A DNA stretch of 39,058 bases, taken from an uncultured Alphaproteobacteria bacterium. GTDB lineage: Bacteria > Pseudomonadota > Alphaproteobacteria > Thalassobaculales > Thalassobaculaceae. Numbering within the stretch: position 1 is the first letter of the stretch; each line of letters begins with the position of its first letter. Under the pieces are notes generated by a model. That model ran no database searches, was not told the origin of the DNA, and was given only the letters and a program-made list of their open reading frames with translations. Shown here in pieces: positions 9,007 to 18,115 of the stretch. The position numbers were made by a program, and so were the translations under genes. The stretch is taken from positions 1 through 39,058 of the forward strand of contig CACITD010000022.1 of assembly GCA_902589475.1 (NCBI GenBank), in the 5' to 3' direction.

Positions 9007-10740
9007 ATGAATAGAAAAAAATCCACCACATCGGAGGAAATTGTTCAGGAAGAAAACGAACGATATATCCTGGCAATGGCGGCGGCTAATGATGGCCTAT
9101 GGGATTGGAATTTAAGAACCGGAAAGATTTTCTTCTCCACCCGATGGAAGCAAATGCTCGGTTATGAAGAAAATGAAATTAGGGACATACCGGATGAGTG
9201 GTTCAGTAGAGTACATGAAGATGATATAGATCGATTAAAGACAATGCTGGACGCATATCTCAATAACGATACTGCTAGCTTCGCAGTAGAGTACAGGCTC
9301 AAACATTTCAATGAAGGTTATAGATGGATGTTAATTCGCGGTTTAGCCGTAAGAGATAGCGACGGGACGGCATATCGCATTGCAGGGTCCCAAACAGATA
9401 TTACTGAAAAAAAATTATCCGATGCAAAATCTATTCATGATGCACTCCATGACACATTAACAGGATTACCTAACCGCACACTATTTCTTGATCGAATAAG
9501 ACAAATTTTGAAAAAGCGAGAGCGAAATCAAAAATTAGAATATGCGGTGATCTACATCGATTTAGATAGATTTCGGCTAGTCAATGAAAGTTTAGGTCAT
9601 GTTCACGGCGATGAACTAATTATTCAGACTGGTCACCGGCTCCGGGATTGCGTTCAACCGGGCGATACAGTCGCAAGGCTGGGAGGTGACGAGTATGCAA
9701 TCCTGATGGAAGATATTGATGACATTAATTTGGCAATCGAATTAACCGAAACAATCCAATCTGATTTTTCCAAACCTTTCTCACTAGGTGATAAAGAAGT
9801 GTTTAGTTCTGGGTCTATGGGGGTAGCATATTCAAATCTTGACTACGAGCGACCAGAGGATATCATTCGAGATGCAGAATTAGCTATGTACAAAGCAAAA
9901 AGACTCGGTAATTCGAAAAGCGTCCTGTTTGACGACAATTTTCGACGATCTCCTATTTCCCCGATTGATCTTGATACCGATCTGCGCCGTGCTCTTGATA
10001 GAGATGAAATGCAGATTCACTATCAGCCAATCATATCTCTTCGCGACGGTGTAATAAGCGGATTTGAAGCGTTGCTTCGTTGGAAACATCGAATACGAGG
10101 AAATATATCCCCAAGTGAGTTTATACCGTTAGCTGAGGAAACCGGCTTGATTTATGAACTAGGCCAATGGGTCCTATATCAGGCTTGCCTCCAAACATTA
10201 CACTGGAACAATGAGAGAGAGCCAGAAAAGGCACTAGAATTAAGCATAAATCTTTCAGGTAAGCAGTTCGCAGACCCCAATTTAGTGAATGGTGTATTAG
10301 ACAATCTTGATAAATCGGGCCTTAAAGCTAAAAATCTTAAATTAGAGATTACAGAAAGTGTGTTAATGGAAAACGCACCTCGCTCAATAGACATGCTTAA
10401 TAAACTTAAGGAGCATGATATTAAAGTTTGTGTAGATGACTTTGGTACTGGCTATTCATCTTTGAGTTACCTTCATACTTTTCCCATTGACACATTGAAA
10501 GTCGATCGTTCCTTTGTAAACGACATGGGTCGAAACTACAAAAACATGGAAATTATTAGAACAATAACAATGCTTGCTCATAACCTGAAATTAGATGTTA
10601 TAGCGGAAGGTGTCGAAACAGCTGAACAACATGCGCAGTTAAGCGCACTCGGTTGTCAGTACGCACAAGGCTTTTATTTTTCAAGACCAGTTGATAGCAA
10701 CGATGCTTCTAATTTGATCCAATTAGATCGACGCTGGTGA
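9007..10740 (+). CDS. PAS-GGDEF-EAL cyclic-di-GMP signalling protein
   Basis: A 577-residue soluble protein. A PAS domain occupies about residues 15-135 (DGLWDWNLRTGKIFFS, ending GSQTDITEKK), then a GGDEF domain with the signature GGDEY, then an EAL domain with FEALLRW, LEITES and DDFGTGYSS, and the late AEGVET and QGFYFSRP. The EAL metal and catalytic motifs are intact, so phosphodiesterase activity is likely. The GGDEF inhibitory site is altered: QPGD stands where RxxD is expected. No transmembrane segment is seen, so sensing is cytoplasmic. The next gene, a membrane protein, starts 17 bp downstream and is probably co-transcribed. Net activity, synthesis or breakdown of c-di-GMP, cannot be decided from sequence. 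Confidence 0.93.
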   Translation: MNRKKSTTSEEIVQEENERYILAMAAANDGLWDWNLRTGKIFFSTRWKQMLGYEENEIRDIPDEWFSRVHEDDIDRLKTMLDAYLNNDTASFAVEYRLKHFNEGYRWMLIRGLAVRDSDGTAYRIAGSQTDITEKKLSDAKSIHDALHDTLTGLPNRTLFLDRIRQILKKRERNQKLEYAVIYIDLDRFRLVNESLGHVHGDELIIQTGHRLRDCVQPGDTVARLGGDEYAILMEDIDDINLAIELTETIQSDFSKPFSLGDKEVFSSGSMGVAYSNLDYERPEDIIRDAELAMYKAKRLGNSKSVLFDDNFRRSPISPIDLDTDLRRALDRDEMQIHYQPIISLRDGVISGFEALLRWKHRIRGNISPSEFIPLAEETGLIYELGQWVLYQACLQTLHWNNEREPEKALELSINLSGKQFADPNLVNGVLDNLDKSGLKAKNLKLEITESVLMENAPRSIDMLNKLKEHDIKVCVDDFGTGYSSLSYLHTFPIDTLKVDRSFVNDMGRNYKNMEIIRTITMLAHNLKLDVIAEGVETAEQHAQLSALGCQYAQGFYFSRPVDSNDASNLIQLDRRW

Positions 10741-10757
10741 AATAGCTTCAGAATCTC

Positions 10758-11630
10758 ATGACAGAAAAAGCTGAGCATTTCTTTCTACAAAGGCATCATC
10801 GCTCAAGTTGGCAGACGTTGTATGATGCGCCCACATACAATGCGGTTAATTTAGTACTGAAAAAAGCTCGCGATCAACTTACCTCTTCAAAGGTCAGAAT
10901 AATACGAGGTTTGTGGGATAATGATGCTGATAAGTGGAATTATCAGCTTATTAAATTGATTGATCTCAAACAGACCAAGTATAGCACACCAGTTAAAACA
11001 AACTCACCTGAGCAAACCTTAAAAGAGTTGACGCACGATGTTTTAGAGCTCCAAAACGTCGTGCAAGAAAACAAAACTGATGAAAAAACGCAAAAAGCCC
11101 TAGCAAAAAAAACCTCTAATTATAAGATACTCATCACGGCAGCAACTATCTTTTTAGTTTCTACAATAAGCTGCATTCTCTTCATAAAGAACGAATTTCC
11201 TATTATGTTCGATCAGCTAAGCCTATTGTCTGACAGTTCCGCCTCGAAGCCGAAATCTCATAGTAGCCGACCCTCTATTGAAAAAGAGACAACTAATCTA
11301 TTCACTGTTGGCAAAGCGACAAAAACATATGGCGTTACCGAAAAACTATTTGGAAAATGGACGGTAGGTACATGTTTGAGGGATTATGTAATTTTCACCC
11401 CCTTTGATATTCAATTCTTTTCAAAGGCGGACGGTGCAATTCCAAGTTTAAAATATCAAATTCTTGAAACAACCGAAGATGATTTTAATTTTTTTTTAAA
11501 AATAAAAGATGGCACCATTCTCCATTATCTTAAAATAACAGAAAATAATATTAGCTTTACCGGGATCACCAAAGGCGAGGGCGTTGTTGAAAATTCCGAG
11601 GACCCAAAAGTTTATAGACGTTGTCCATAA
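10758..11630 (+). CDS. Single-pass membrane protein of unknown function, paired with the GGDEF-EAL gene
   Basis: Not recognised. 290 residues in three parts. A charged cytoplasmic region (1-120) holds a compact-looking stretch, SWQTLYDAPTYNAVN to NYQLIKLIDLKQ, followed by a helical, probably coiled segment at about 85-120. One transmembrane helix follows at about 123-143 (ILITAATIFLVSTISCILFI). The outer region (about 185-290) looks like a small beta-rich domain (FGKWTVGTC, DYVIFTPFDIQFF) with Cys206 and Cys289, which could form a disulfide. The gene starts 17 bp after the c-di-GMP gene, so it may receive or relay that protein's signal at the membrane. That link is inferred only from gene order. 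Confidence 0.75.
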   Translation: MTEKAEHFFLQRHHRSSWQTLYDAPTYNAVNLVLKKARDQLTSSKVRIIRGLWDNDADKWNYQLIKLIDLKQTKYSTPVKTNSPEQTLKELTHDVLELQNVVQENKTDEKTQKALAKKTSNYKILITAATIFLVSTISCILFIKNEFPIMFDQLSLLSDSSASKPKSHSSRPSIEKETTNLFTVGKATKTYGVTEKLFGKWTVGTCLRDYVIFTPFDIQFFSKADGAIPSLKYQILETTEDDFNFFLKIKDGTILHYLKITENNISFTGITKGEGVVENSEDPKVYRRCP

Positions 11631-11648
11631 AAGTTTTCAATACTATAA

Positions 11649-12338
11649 TCAGAATAGTCTCAACTGAGGCTGAGTGAATTTATCGCATAAGCTAGAGTCA
11701 TCATTTTTGACATTGCCCACGCGGTCAGACACCTCGTGATAATTTAACTCGATATGATAATTACCATTCAGCATATTAGTCGCGGCGGCGACGGTCCCAT
11801 TTAACCAAGTTTCACAGTGCTCTTCATTCAAGATAAACGGCATTCGATGGTGAATTTGTTTTACAGACGTAACCGCTTCCCGTGTTACAATCACAAAACT
11901 TTTAGTATCAAAGCCTAGATGCGTATGATTACCCTCAGAACGCCAAAGCCCCGCAAAAGCAAAAGACTTATGATCCTTTTTATAGATATAGTAGGCTTTT
12001 TTGCCTCCGCCATCGTGTTTCCACTCATAAAAACCATCTGCAAGAATTAGACAACGTTGCGAGACTGCGGCATCTTTAAAAGATTTCTTTTCTAATAGAG
12101 TTTCAGATCGAGCATTAATCATACGATTAGTTGCTCCACTTTTTATTTTATAATTTTCAGATAAAAAACCCCAATCCATCATAGTAAGGTGACGAGACCC
12201 TCTATCGTCCCCAGTTATTATGGGCGCTGCTTGTCCAGGTGCTAAATTAAACCTTGGCTGTAAATTTAAAGAGTTTTTAAAACAAAAACTCACCTTCAAT
12301 TTTGAGACAGTTTCGCTTATGGTATAGCGGCCACACAT
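11649..12338 (-). CDS. SRAP-domain abasic-site DNA-protein crosslink protein (YedK/HMCES family)
   Basis: SOS-response-associated peptidase family, 229 residues. The start is set by function: the ATG at 12338 places Cys directly after Met (MCGRYTIS), and this Cys2 is the residue that links to abasic DNA once Met is removed. A TTG one codon upstream would hide it. GGAAG lies eight bases before the ATG. Other active residues stand where YedK has them: Asn75 in MINARSET, Glu105 in DGFYEWK, and His163/164 in HHRMPFIL. It protects abasic sites in single-stranded DNA. Its stop is 18 bp from that of the converging membrane-protein gene. Confidence 0.93.
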   Translation of the reverse strand: MCGRYTISETVSKLKVSFCFKNSLNLQPRFNLAPGQAAPIITGDDRGSRHLTMMDWGFLSENYKIKSGATNRMINARSETLLEKKSFKDAAVSQRCLILADGFYEWKHDGGGKKAYYIYKKDHKSFAFAGLWRSEGNHTHLGFDTKSFVIVTREAVTSVKQIHHRMPFILNEEHCETWLNGTVAAATNMLNGNYHIELNYHEVSDRVGNVKNDDSSLCDKFTQPQLRLF

Positions 12339-12438
12339 CAACTAGCTTCCAGAAACTTAAATCAAAAAATGAAATTTTATCGATCAAAACTAAACTTAAC
12401 CCTTAGCAAAAAATTGGTCTAGGGAGAATCAAAAGACA

Positions 12439-13200
12439 ATGTCGTTGGAATCAATGATAGACCCCGTCATAGAAGTATCTCGCCAAGCCGGCAAAATAAT
12501 AATGAAATACTTCGACGAAGGCACGTCGACAACAATTAAGGCTGATGGGTCGCCAGTCACAGCGGCAGATCAGGACGCTGAGAACATAATTATTCCTGTT
12601 CTAAGAGATTTAACGCCTTCTATTCCTGTCGTTGCAGAGGAGAGTGCTGCTGCTGGGACACTTCCCTCAACGAATGAAAATACTTTCTGGCTGGTGGATC
12701 CCTTGGACGGAACGAAAGAATTTATTAATCGCCGCACAGATTTTACTGTGAATATAGGATTGATTAGAGATAGGCGACCCGTTTTAGGTGTAGTACTCAC
12801 CCCGTATGACGGTCGCTTGTGGGCTGGTAGCGAGACAATAGGCGCCTTTACAGCGGATTCCGAGGGGAGCCGAGAGGTGATTTCTACTCGGAAACCTAAC
12901 GAAAAGAAGTTGACGGTAGTAGCAAGTAGATCCCACAGGAGCCCGGAGCTGGAAGATTATATTGAGAGGCTTAACGTGGGTAAGGCCGTTTCCCGCGGAT
13001 CATCTTTAAAGTTCTGTCTCTTAGCGTCAGGGCAGGCAGATATTTACCCCAGATTAGGACCTACCATGGAATGGGATACGGCTGCGGGTCATGCTGTTTT
13101 ATTAGCTGCAGGCGGCCGTCTCACAAATTTCAACGGCACTCCTTTTGAATATGGAAAACCAGAATTCAAAAACGAATGGTTTATCGCGTACGGCTATTAG
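12439..13200 (+). CDS. cysQ: 3'(2'),5'-bisphosphate nucleotidase, CysQ-like
   Basis: Inositol-monophosphatase superfamily, 253 residues. Metal site residues: Glu67/Glu68 in VVAEES, and Asp87, Asp90 in VDPLDGTKEFINR, with a late Asp in EWDTAAGHA. The GTKEF-INRRTDFTVNIGLI run is characteristic of CysQ, which dephosphorylates PAP to AMP during sulfate assimilation, rather than of SuhB or HisN. This fits the cysD-cysNC operon 6 kb upstream, though the genes are not in one transcript. AGGGAG lies 12 bases before the ATG, which is long; an in-frame ATG at 12454 is an alternative. It converges on the VOC gene with 18 bp between stops. Confidence 0.88.
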   Translation: MSLESMIDPVIEVSRQAGKIIMKYFDEGTSTTIKADGSPVTAADQDAENIIIPVLRDLTPSIPVVAEESAAAGTLPSTNENTFWLVDPLDGTKEFINRRTDFTVNIGLIRDRRPVLGVVLTPYDGRLWAGSETIGAFTADSEGSREVISTRKPNEKKLTVVASRSHRSPELEDYIERLNVGKAVSRGSSLKFCLLASGQADIYPRLGPTMEWDTAAGHAVLLAAGGRLTNFNGTPFEYGKPEFKNEWFIAYGY

Positions 13201-13218
13201 TCATACCTTGAGCTGGGG

Positions 13219-14058
13219 CTACGATCTCATCCACGCGTTTCCCCATAAATTCAACGTACGGCGGTCATGCGGCCAGTACCTTGTAGGATGATCCCAATCC
13301 ATAAGCTCTAACTCAGCTGAAATTTCAATTTTATTGCCATCTGGATCCAGCACCATGAAAAACAGGTTATTCCCGGCACCATGGCGGCCAGGGCCCCACC
13401 AAATTGGGATGTCAAATTTTGCAAGATGATCAGCCCAGTCCCTAATGTGGTTCCATGAAGGTGTTTCAAATGCACAATGATCAAAGCCGGGTTCACCAGC
13501 AGCAAAAGCTGCTAGACTATGATGCTCAGGATCGGATCTATAAAAGGCTGCGGTCACACGTCCCTCTTCAGTTTTTACAATATCCGAAGGCAAAAATCCG
13601 AGCACATTTTGATAATATTCCATCATTTTTTCTAAATTAGCTGTAGCTACCACAACATGCTGTAATCGCCCATCCAAGCCTTCCGCTGAGAGTTTATGCT
13701 GATTACTAACCCCAAAGCACAATATGTTGTCGTCAGGGTCTCGTACCGCAAATCCGCCTTGCTGCGCGAGTAAGGAAGGGCTTTCTATCGGTACGCCACC
13801 TCGCTTTAAAATATGTTCTCGGATACCAATCAATTGGGTGTCATCGTGAGCATTAAAACCAGTATAAGAAAGCTTTTTCGCTGTGCCTTTTGTCAAAATT
13901 AACTGGCGATTTGGCCCCTGCAACAACCATTTATCATTTGAGACAACCGTCTCCTCAAGGCCTAAAGCCGACTTGTAAAACTCTCGCATAACATCTGGTT
14001 GGGCCGTTTCCAAACAGATATGATCTAGCGTGGTTGACCATAAAGGTGTTTTTACCAT
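13219..14058 (-). CDS. Two-domain VOC protein, extradiol-dioxygenase-like
   Basis: Vicinal oxygen chelate superfamily, 279 residues, with two tandem glyoxalase/bleomycin-resistance-type modules: TTLDHICLET onward, and LQHVVVATANLEKMMEYY onward. Candidate metal ligands in the second module are the His of LQHVVVA, the His of FDHCAFE and the Glu of GNKIEIS, the pattern of catechol-2,3-dioxygenase-like enzymes. The frame opens at a TTG (14070), but the ATG at 14058 is preceded by GAGGAA and is the natural start. A ring-cleavage role is plausible, but no other aromatic-degradation gene is nearby, so the substrate is unknown. Confidence 0.87.
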   Translation of the reverse strand: MVKTPLWSTTLDHICLETAQPDVMREFYKSALGLEETVVSNDKWLLQGPNRQLILTKGTAKKLSYTGFNAHDDTQLIGIREHILKRGGVPIESPSLLAQQGGFAVRDPDDNILCFGVSNQHKLSAEGLDGRLQHVVVATANLEKMMEYYQNVLGFLPSDIVKTEEGRVTAAFYRSDPEHHSLAAFAAGEPGFDHCAFETPSWNHIRDWADHLAKFDIPIWWGPGRHGAGNNLFFMVLDPDGNKIEISAELELMDWDHPTRYWPHDRRTLNLWGNAWMRS

Positions 14059-14223
14059 CAGGTTCCTCAACGAATGTTACCATCGTATTTTAAATTTCAA
14101 CTTTACGATTAAGCTATTATAAAGACAATCCTTAGCAGATATATCCAACACGCAATTACCAAAATTCATCTCGTTAAAACTTACCGAGGAACTTTACTAA
14201 TTATTTCAAATGATTTTTGGAGT

Positions 14224-15207
14224 ATGGTTAAAAGTCTGCCATCAAATAAGGAATTCTGGTTGAGAATGGGAACAATGAATTTGCCTTATAAAACAACAAA
14301 GGAAGCATCGAATTTGCTCAGAGAGGGCCAACTGGTTGCTTTTCCGACAGAGACGGTTTATGGCCTTGGGGCTGATGCAACTAATGACAAGGCTGTTGCA
14401 AAAATTTTCGAGATAAAAGGGCGACCACAGTTCAATCCACTGATATCACACCTTCCTTCGGCTCAACATGCCTTTGAATTTGGTGCCTTCTCTGAAACAG
14501 CTAAACAGCTCGCTTCGATGCTTTGGCCTGGGCCTATAACTTTTGTTGTTCCTCGCTCAAATAATTGCCCGATCTCGTGGCTTGCTTCAGCCGGTTTAGA
14601 AACGGTTGCTATCAGGGTACCTGATCACCCTGTAGCAAAGGAGTTATTAGAACAAGCTAACATTCCTGTAGCTGCCCCAAGCGCTAATATCTCTGGGAGA
14701 ATAAGTCCCACGCGATCAAGACATGTGCACGAGGAATTTGGTTCTAATATTTCTTCAATTTTAGAAGGTGGTGACTGCAAAGTTGGTTTGGAGTCAACAG
14801 TATTAGATTTTTCAGGCACGATCCCCATAATACTGCGACCAGGCCACATCACAAAAGAACAACTAGAGTCTAAAATTGGTAAAGTAGAAATAGCATCCGA
14901 AAATAAAATCATTTCTTCGCCTGGAATGTTAGCAAGCCATTATGCTCCAAAAGCTAGAGTGAAGACCCGCATGACAACAGTTATGGACGGGGAAGCTTTT
15001 TTGGGATTTGGAAATATTTCTTTTGAGCCTTTTCCAAATTTAAGTACCAAGGGTGATCTTGTAGAGGCAGCATCCAACCTGTTTCACATGATGCGTGAAT
15101 TGGATAAACAAAACCCAACATATATTTCCATAGCTCCAATACCCAATGAAGGACTTGGAATTGCTATAAATGACCGTTTGCAAAGAGCTGCAGCACCGCG
15201 CGAGTGA
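14224..15207 (+). CDS. L-threonylcarbamoyladenylate synthase (Sua5 type)
   Basis: Makes threonylcarbamoyl-AMP for the t6A37 modification of ANN-decoding tRNAs. The YrdC domain shows VAFPTETVYGLGADA, KGRPQFNPL and PSANISGRISPT. The linker SPGMLASHYAPKARV and a C-terminal domain of about 100 residues mark the longer Sua5 form rather than the short TsaC form. The start is unresolved: ATGs at 14224, 14266 and 14275 are in frame. The first has GGAG only one base away, and the later two lack a clear site but would give a more usual N-terminus; I keep the longest frame. It stands alone between divergent and co-directional neighbours. Confidence 0.92.
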   Translation: MVKSLPSNKEFWLRMGTMNLPYKTTKEASNLLREGQLVAFPTETVYGLGADATNDKAVAKIFEIKGRPQFNPLISHLPSAQHAFEFGAFSETAKQLASMLWPGPITFVVPRSNNCPISWLASAGLETVAIRVPDHPVAKELLEQANIPVAAPSANISGRISPTRSRHVHEEFGSNISSILEGGDCKVGLESTVLDFSGTIPIILRPGHITKEQLESKIGKVEIASENKIISSPGMLASHYAPKARVKTRMTTVMDGEAFLGFGNISFEPFPNLSTKGDLVEAASNLFHMMRELDKQNPTYISIAPIPNEGLGIAINDRLQRAAAPRE

Positions 15208-15244
15208 GACTGTTAGGTTGATCCTGGTGCTCAACATTTGCTAT

Positions 15245-15258
15245 TTTGTTTAAACAAA
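15245..15258. promoter_or_regulatory. 14-bp perfect palindrome, candidate operator
   Basis: TTTGTTTAAACAAA is a perfect palindrome ending about 6 bp before the AGGAG ribosome site of the FAD oxidoreductase gene. Its position suits a repressor site over the promoter or leader. The same half-sites (TTGTTT/AAACAA) recur with a 3-bp spacer before the acyl-CoA dehydrogenase gene. The role is inferred. Confidence 0.3.
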
Positions 15259-15276
15259 CAATTTTAGGAGAGCCTT

Positions 15277-16740
15277 ATGTCCTCACTCGAGGAAACGGTG
15301 AGTAAGATGTCAACATCCCCTCAACCCGCCAAATCATTAGCCATCGAAAAAATAAAACAAATTCTTGGCGAGGGAAGGTTTATTGAACATAAGGATGAAA
15401 TGATACCTTTTCTAACTGAGTGGCGCGGCTTTTATACTGGCGACGCCTTGCTTGTCGTTTTTCCTGAAAATGTTCAAATGGTGTCTGACGTGACTAAGAT
15501 TTGCGCAGAATGGGGCATATCGATTGTACCTCAAGGTGGAAACACAAGTATGTGTGGAGGAGCTGTGCCCTCCTCAGAGGGCAATGCGATTGTTTTATCA
15601 ATGTCAAAAATGAACAAAATTTTGTCAATAGACACGACCAATTATACCATGACCGTAGAGGCGGGCTGTATCCTTCAGAATTTACAAGAGGCTGCAAAAG
15701 CTGAGGATAGATATTTCCCCTTGAGCTTGGCTGCTGAAGGCAGTTGTATGATCGGAGGCAATTTGGCTACTAATGCGGGTGGAACTAACGTACTTCGCTA
15801 TGGCAATGCGAGGGAGCTAGTCCTAGGCCTTGAAGTAGTTTTACCCGATGGACGTATCCTCGATCAATTGACTGGCCTACGGAAAGATAATACCGGCTAC
15901 GACCTCAAACAACTTTTTTTAGGATCAGAAGGTACCTTAGGAATAATAACAAAGGCTGTCTTAAAGTTATTTCCAGCACCCAAAAGTATTAATGCCGCTT
16001 ACTGTGCCGTGCCAAATATTTCGGCCGCTCTAGAGTTGCTAAATTGCGCGCGAGTAGAAAGCGGCGATAGCGTTGAAACGTTCGAATTGATTTCAAGGCA
16101 AGTACTCGACTTAGTTCTAAAACATATTCCCGGCACAAGAGACCCTCTTACAGAGTCCTATGAATATTACGTTTTGCTGGAAATTGTTTCCACCAAGCAA
16201 GATGATAATGAAACGAGAAAAAATTTCGAAAATATGCTCGAAAAAGCTCTTGAGAGTGAACTTATTTTAGACGCTGCTATCGCTCAAACAGAGCAACAAA
16301 GGCGGGAATTTTGGGCTCTTCGGGAAAATGCTACAGAATCACAAAAGTTAGAAGGTACTTCAATCAAACATGATATCTCGGTACCAATCTCATCGATACC
16401 AGCTTTTTATGAGACCGCTTGGCAGGCAATATTAGGGGTTGAACCTAAGGCAAGACTGATTGCATTTGGACATGCTGGAGACGGAAACTTGCATTTTAAT
16501 GTTGCTCAACCTAAAAATAGCCCATCAAAAGACTTCCTTGCGAAGTGGGCCGACATAAATCACGCTGTTCACGAGGTAGTGAAGCAATTCAATGGATCAA
16601 TCAGTGCCGAGCATGGTATCGGACAATTAAAAAAAGACGAGTTACCAAACTATAAATCATCTATAGCGATTGATGTTATGCGGGTTATAAAAGACGCCTT
16701 AGACCCTAAGGGTATAATGAACCCAGGCAAAATAATATGA
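15277..16740 (+). CDS. FAD-binding oxidoreductase, D-2-hydroxyglutarate/glycolate dehydrogenase type (GlcD family)
   Basis: 487 residues with an N-terminal FAD-binding type 2 domain (VPQGGNTSMCGGAVP, then GGNLATNAGGTNVLRYGN and GSEGTLGIIT) and a C-terminal FAD-oxidase domain with FGHAGDGNLHFNV and AEHGIGQLKKDEL. These motifs define the D-2-hydroxyacid dehydrogenase group that includes GlcD, D-lactate and D-2-hydroxyglutarate dehydrogenases; the single-polypeptide length and the HKDEMIPFLTEWRGFY start favour the last. AGGAG lies just before the ATG. The stop overlaps the ATG of the serine hydrolase gene by four bases, so the two are translationally coupled. A D-2-hydroxyacid dehydrogenase and a glyoxylate-type aminotransferase nearby suggest 2-hydroxyacid turnover; this is inference. 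Confidence 0.9.
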   Translation: MSSLEETVSKMSTSPQPAKSLAIEKIKQILGEGRFIEHKDEMIPFLTEWRGFYTGDALLVVFPENVQMVSDVTKICAEWGISIVPQGGNTSMCGGAVPSSEGNAIVLSMSKMNKILSIDTTNYTMTVEAGCILQNLQEAAKAEDRYFPLSLAAEGSCMIGGNLATNAGGTNVLRYGNARELVLGLEVVLPDGRILDQLTGLRKDNTGYDLKQLFLGSEGTLGIITKAVLKLFPAPKSINAAYCAVPNISAALELLNCARVESGDSVETFELISRQVLDLVLKHIPGTRDPLTESYEYYVLLEIVSTKQDDNETRKNFENMLEKALESELILDAAIAQTEQQRREFWALRENATESQKLEGTSIKHDISVPISSIPAFYETAWQAILGVEPKARLIAFGHAGDGNLHFNVAQPKNSPSKDFLAKWADINHAVHEVVKQFNGSISAEHGIGQLKKDELPNYKSSIAIDVMRVIKDALDPKGIMNPGKII

Positions 16741-17960
16741 ATACCACACAAAAGCTGTATATGATGAACCAGTTCCCAAATAATCCAGACCAGCAGGTAA
16801 CACTGGCAAATTGGCGAACGTCTCCCTACAATAAGTGGGCATTTCAGCACGTGCGAGAACTTGTTCCCTCAGCCAATATACAAAATAATCCTTCTCAAAC
16901 AAAAAACCTCCCTCACGAGAAGTACGACTTTTCAGCTGTAAAGGTTGAACTAGATAATCAAAGCCAACTAACTTACGAAGAATTCCTTAAAATAACCGAT
17001 ACTGATGCGCTTATAATTCTGAAAGATGGCATAATAATCGAAGAGCGTTATTTCCATGAAATGGCGAGAAATACGCCCCACATTCTTATGTCCGTTTCTA
17101 AATCCATTTTGGGTCTGCTTATAGGTATTTTGATTGATCAGAAAATATTTAAAGCCGCCGATAAAGTATGCGCTATTATTCCAGAATTAAACTCCACCGC
17201 CTACAAAGAAGCCACCATTCGAGACCTACTTGATATGCGAACGGGAGTAACCTTCGTTGAAGATTATCTTGCAACATCAGGACTAATGATTGACTACAGA
17301 AAAGCAACAAACTGGAACCCGCTTGAGAATAATGAGGCTCCCTCTGATTTAAGATCCTTTTATCGTTTGCTGGACAAGAAGAGTCACCCAGATGGAAAGC
17401 AGTTTAATTATGTTTCGCCAAATAGTGATTTATTAGGTTGGATTATCGAGCGTTCAACCGGAGAACGCTTTAGCGACCTTTTGAGCGATCTTTTTTGGAA
17501 GCCTTTGGGCGCGTCAATGCCGAGTTATATAACCGTTGACCGACTTGGAGCGCCAAGGGTGGCAGGTGGACTTTGTACAACAGCAATCGACTTAGCCCTC
17601 GTGGGGCAACTTTTTCTTGATTATGGCTTCACCAACGGCCAGCAAATTCTACCGAAAAATTGGCTCCAAGACATCCAAGAAAATGGCAGCAGGGATGCTT
17701 GGCTTGAAGGGAATTTTGCCGAATATTTCCCTAACAGGGATATGCATTATAGATCTAAATGGTATGTGGATCATGGGTCCAATGACTCAAAAGCGGAGCT
17801 GGTATTTGGGTTAGGCGTACATGGGCAAAATCTTTTCATAAATTTTAAAAAGCGAATAGTTGTTGCTAAATTCTCTTCGCAAGCTGCTCCTCTTGACCCG
17901 CATTTAATACCAATGACATGTAAATGGGTGCGAACGCTAATCAACGAGTTAGAAGGCTAA
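16737..17960 (+). CDS. Serine hydrolase, class C beta-lactamase/6-aminohexanoate-dimer hydrolase type
   Basis: Penicillin-recognising-fold serine hydrolase of 407 residues. The SxxK motif is Ser119-Lys122 (LMSVSKSILG) and the general-base Tyr225 stands in FNYVSPNS, a Y-x-S pattern like that of nylon-oligomer hydrolases rather than the YxN of AmpC. No signal peptide is seen, so it is probably cytoplasmic and an esterase or amide hydrolase rather than a resistance enzyme. Its ATG overlaps the stop of the FAD oxidoreductase (ATGA), which implies a shared transcript and possibly a shared pathway, for example releasing a hydroxyacid that the oxidase then consumes; that pathway is inferred. Confidence 0.87.
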   Translation: MNTTQKLYMMNQFPNNPDQQVTLANWRTSPYNKWAFQHVRELVPSANIQNNPSQTKNLPHEKYDFSAVKVELDNQSQLTYEEFLKITDTDALIILKDGIIIEERYFHEMARNTPHILMSVSKSILGLLIGILIDQKIFKAADKVCAIIPELNSTAYKEATIRDLLDMRTGVTFVEDYLATSGLMIDYRKATNWNPLENNEAPSDLRSFYRLLDKKSHPDGKQFNYVSPNSDLLGWIIERSTGERFSDLLSDLFWKPLGASMPSYITVDRLGAPRVAGGLCTTAIDLALVGQLFLDYGFTNGQQILPKNWLQDIQENGSRDAWLEGNFAEYFPNRDMHYRSKWYVDHGSNDSKAELVFGLGVHGQNLFINFKKRIVVAKFSSQAAPLDPHLIPMTCKWVRTLINELEG

Positions 17961-18080
17961 TAACACTTGTGTTTGATAACTGGACGGATAGTATTCGAGT
18001 TAATTTTTTTTAAAGCGTACTTATTAGCCTCATAATAGTTTGATAGAAATTGAAAACAACTTATGTTAGCGGTTAAATAC

Positions 18081-18095
18081 TTGTTTAAAAAACAA
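18081..18095. promoter_or_regulatory. Inverted repeat TTGTTT-N3-AAACAA, candidate operator
   Basis: Six-base perfect arms TTGTTT and AAACAA around AAA, 20 bp before the acyl-CoA dehydrogenase ATG. The arms match those of the palindrome at 15245-15258, but the spacer differs (3 versus 0). Low sequence complexity makes chance similarity possible. Confidence 0.2.
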
Positions 18096-18115
18096 AACTT
18101 CTGGAATGATAGATT

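Noticed and set aside
17962-17973. AACAC-TT-GTGTT as a terminator after the serine hydrolase gene
   Set aside because: The loop of two bases is too tight and the stem AT-rich; the T-run is about 30 bp further on.
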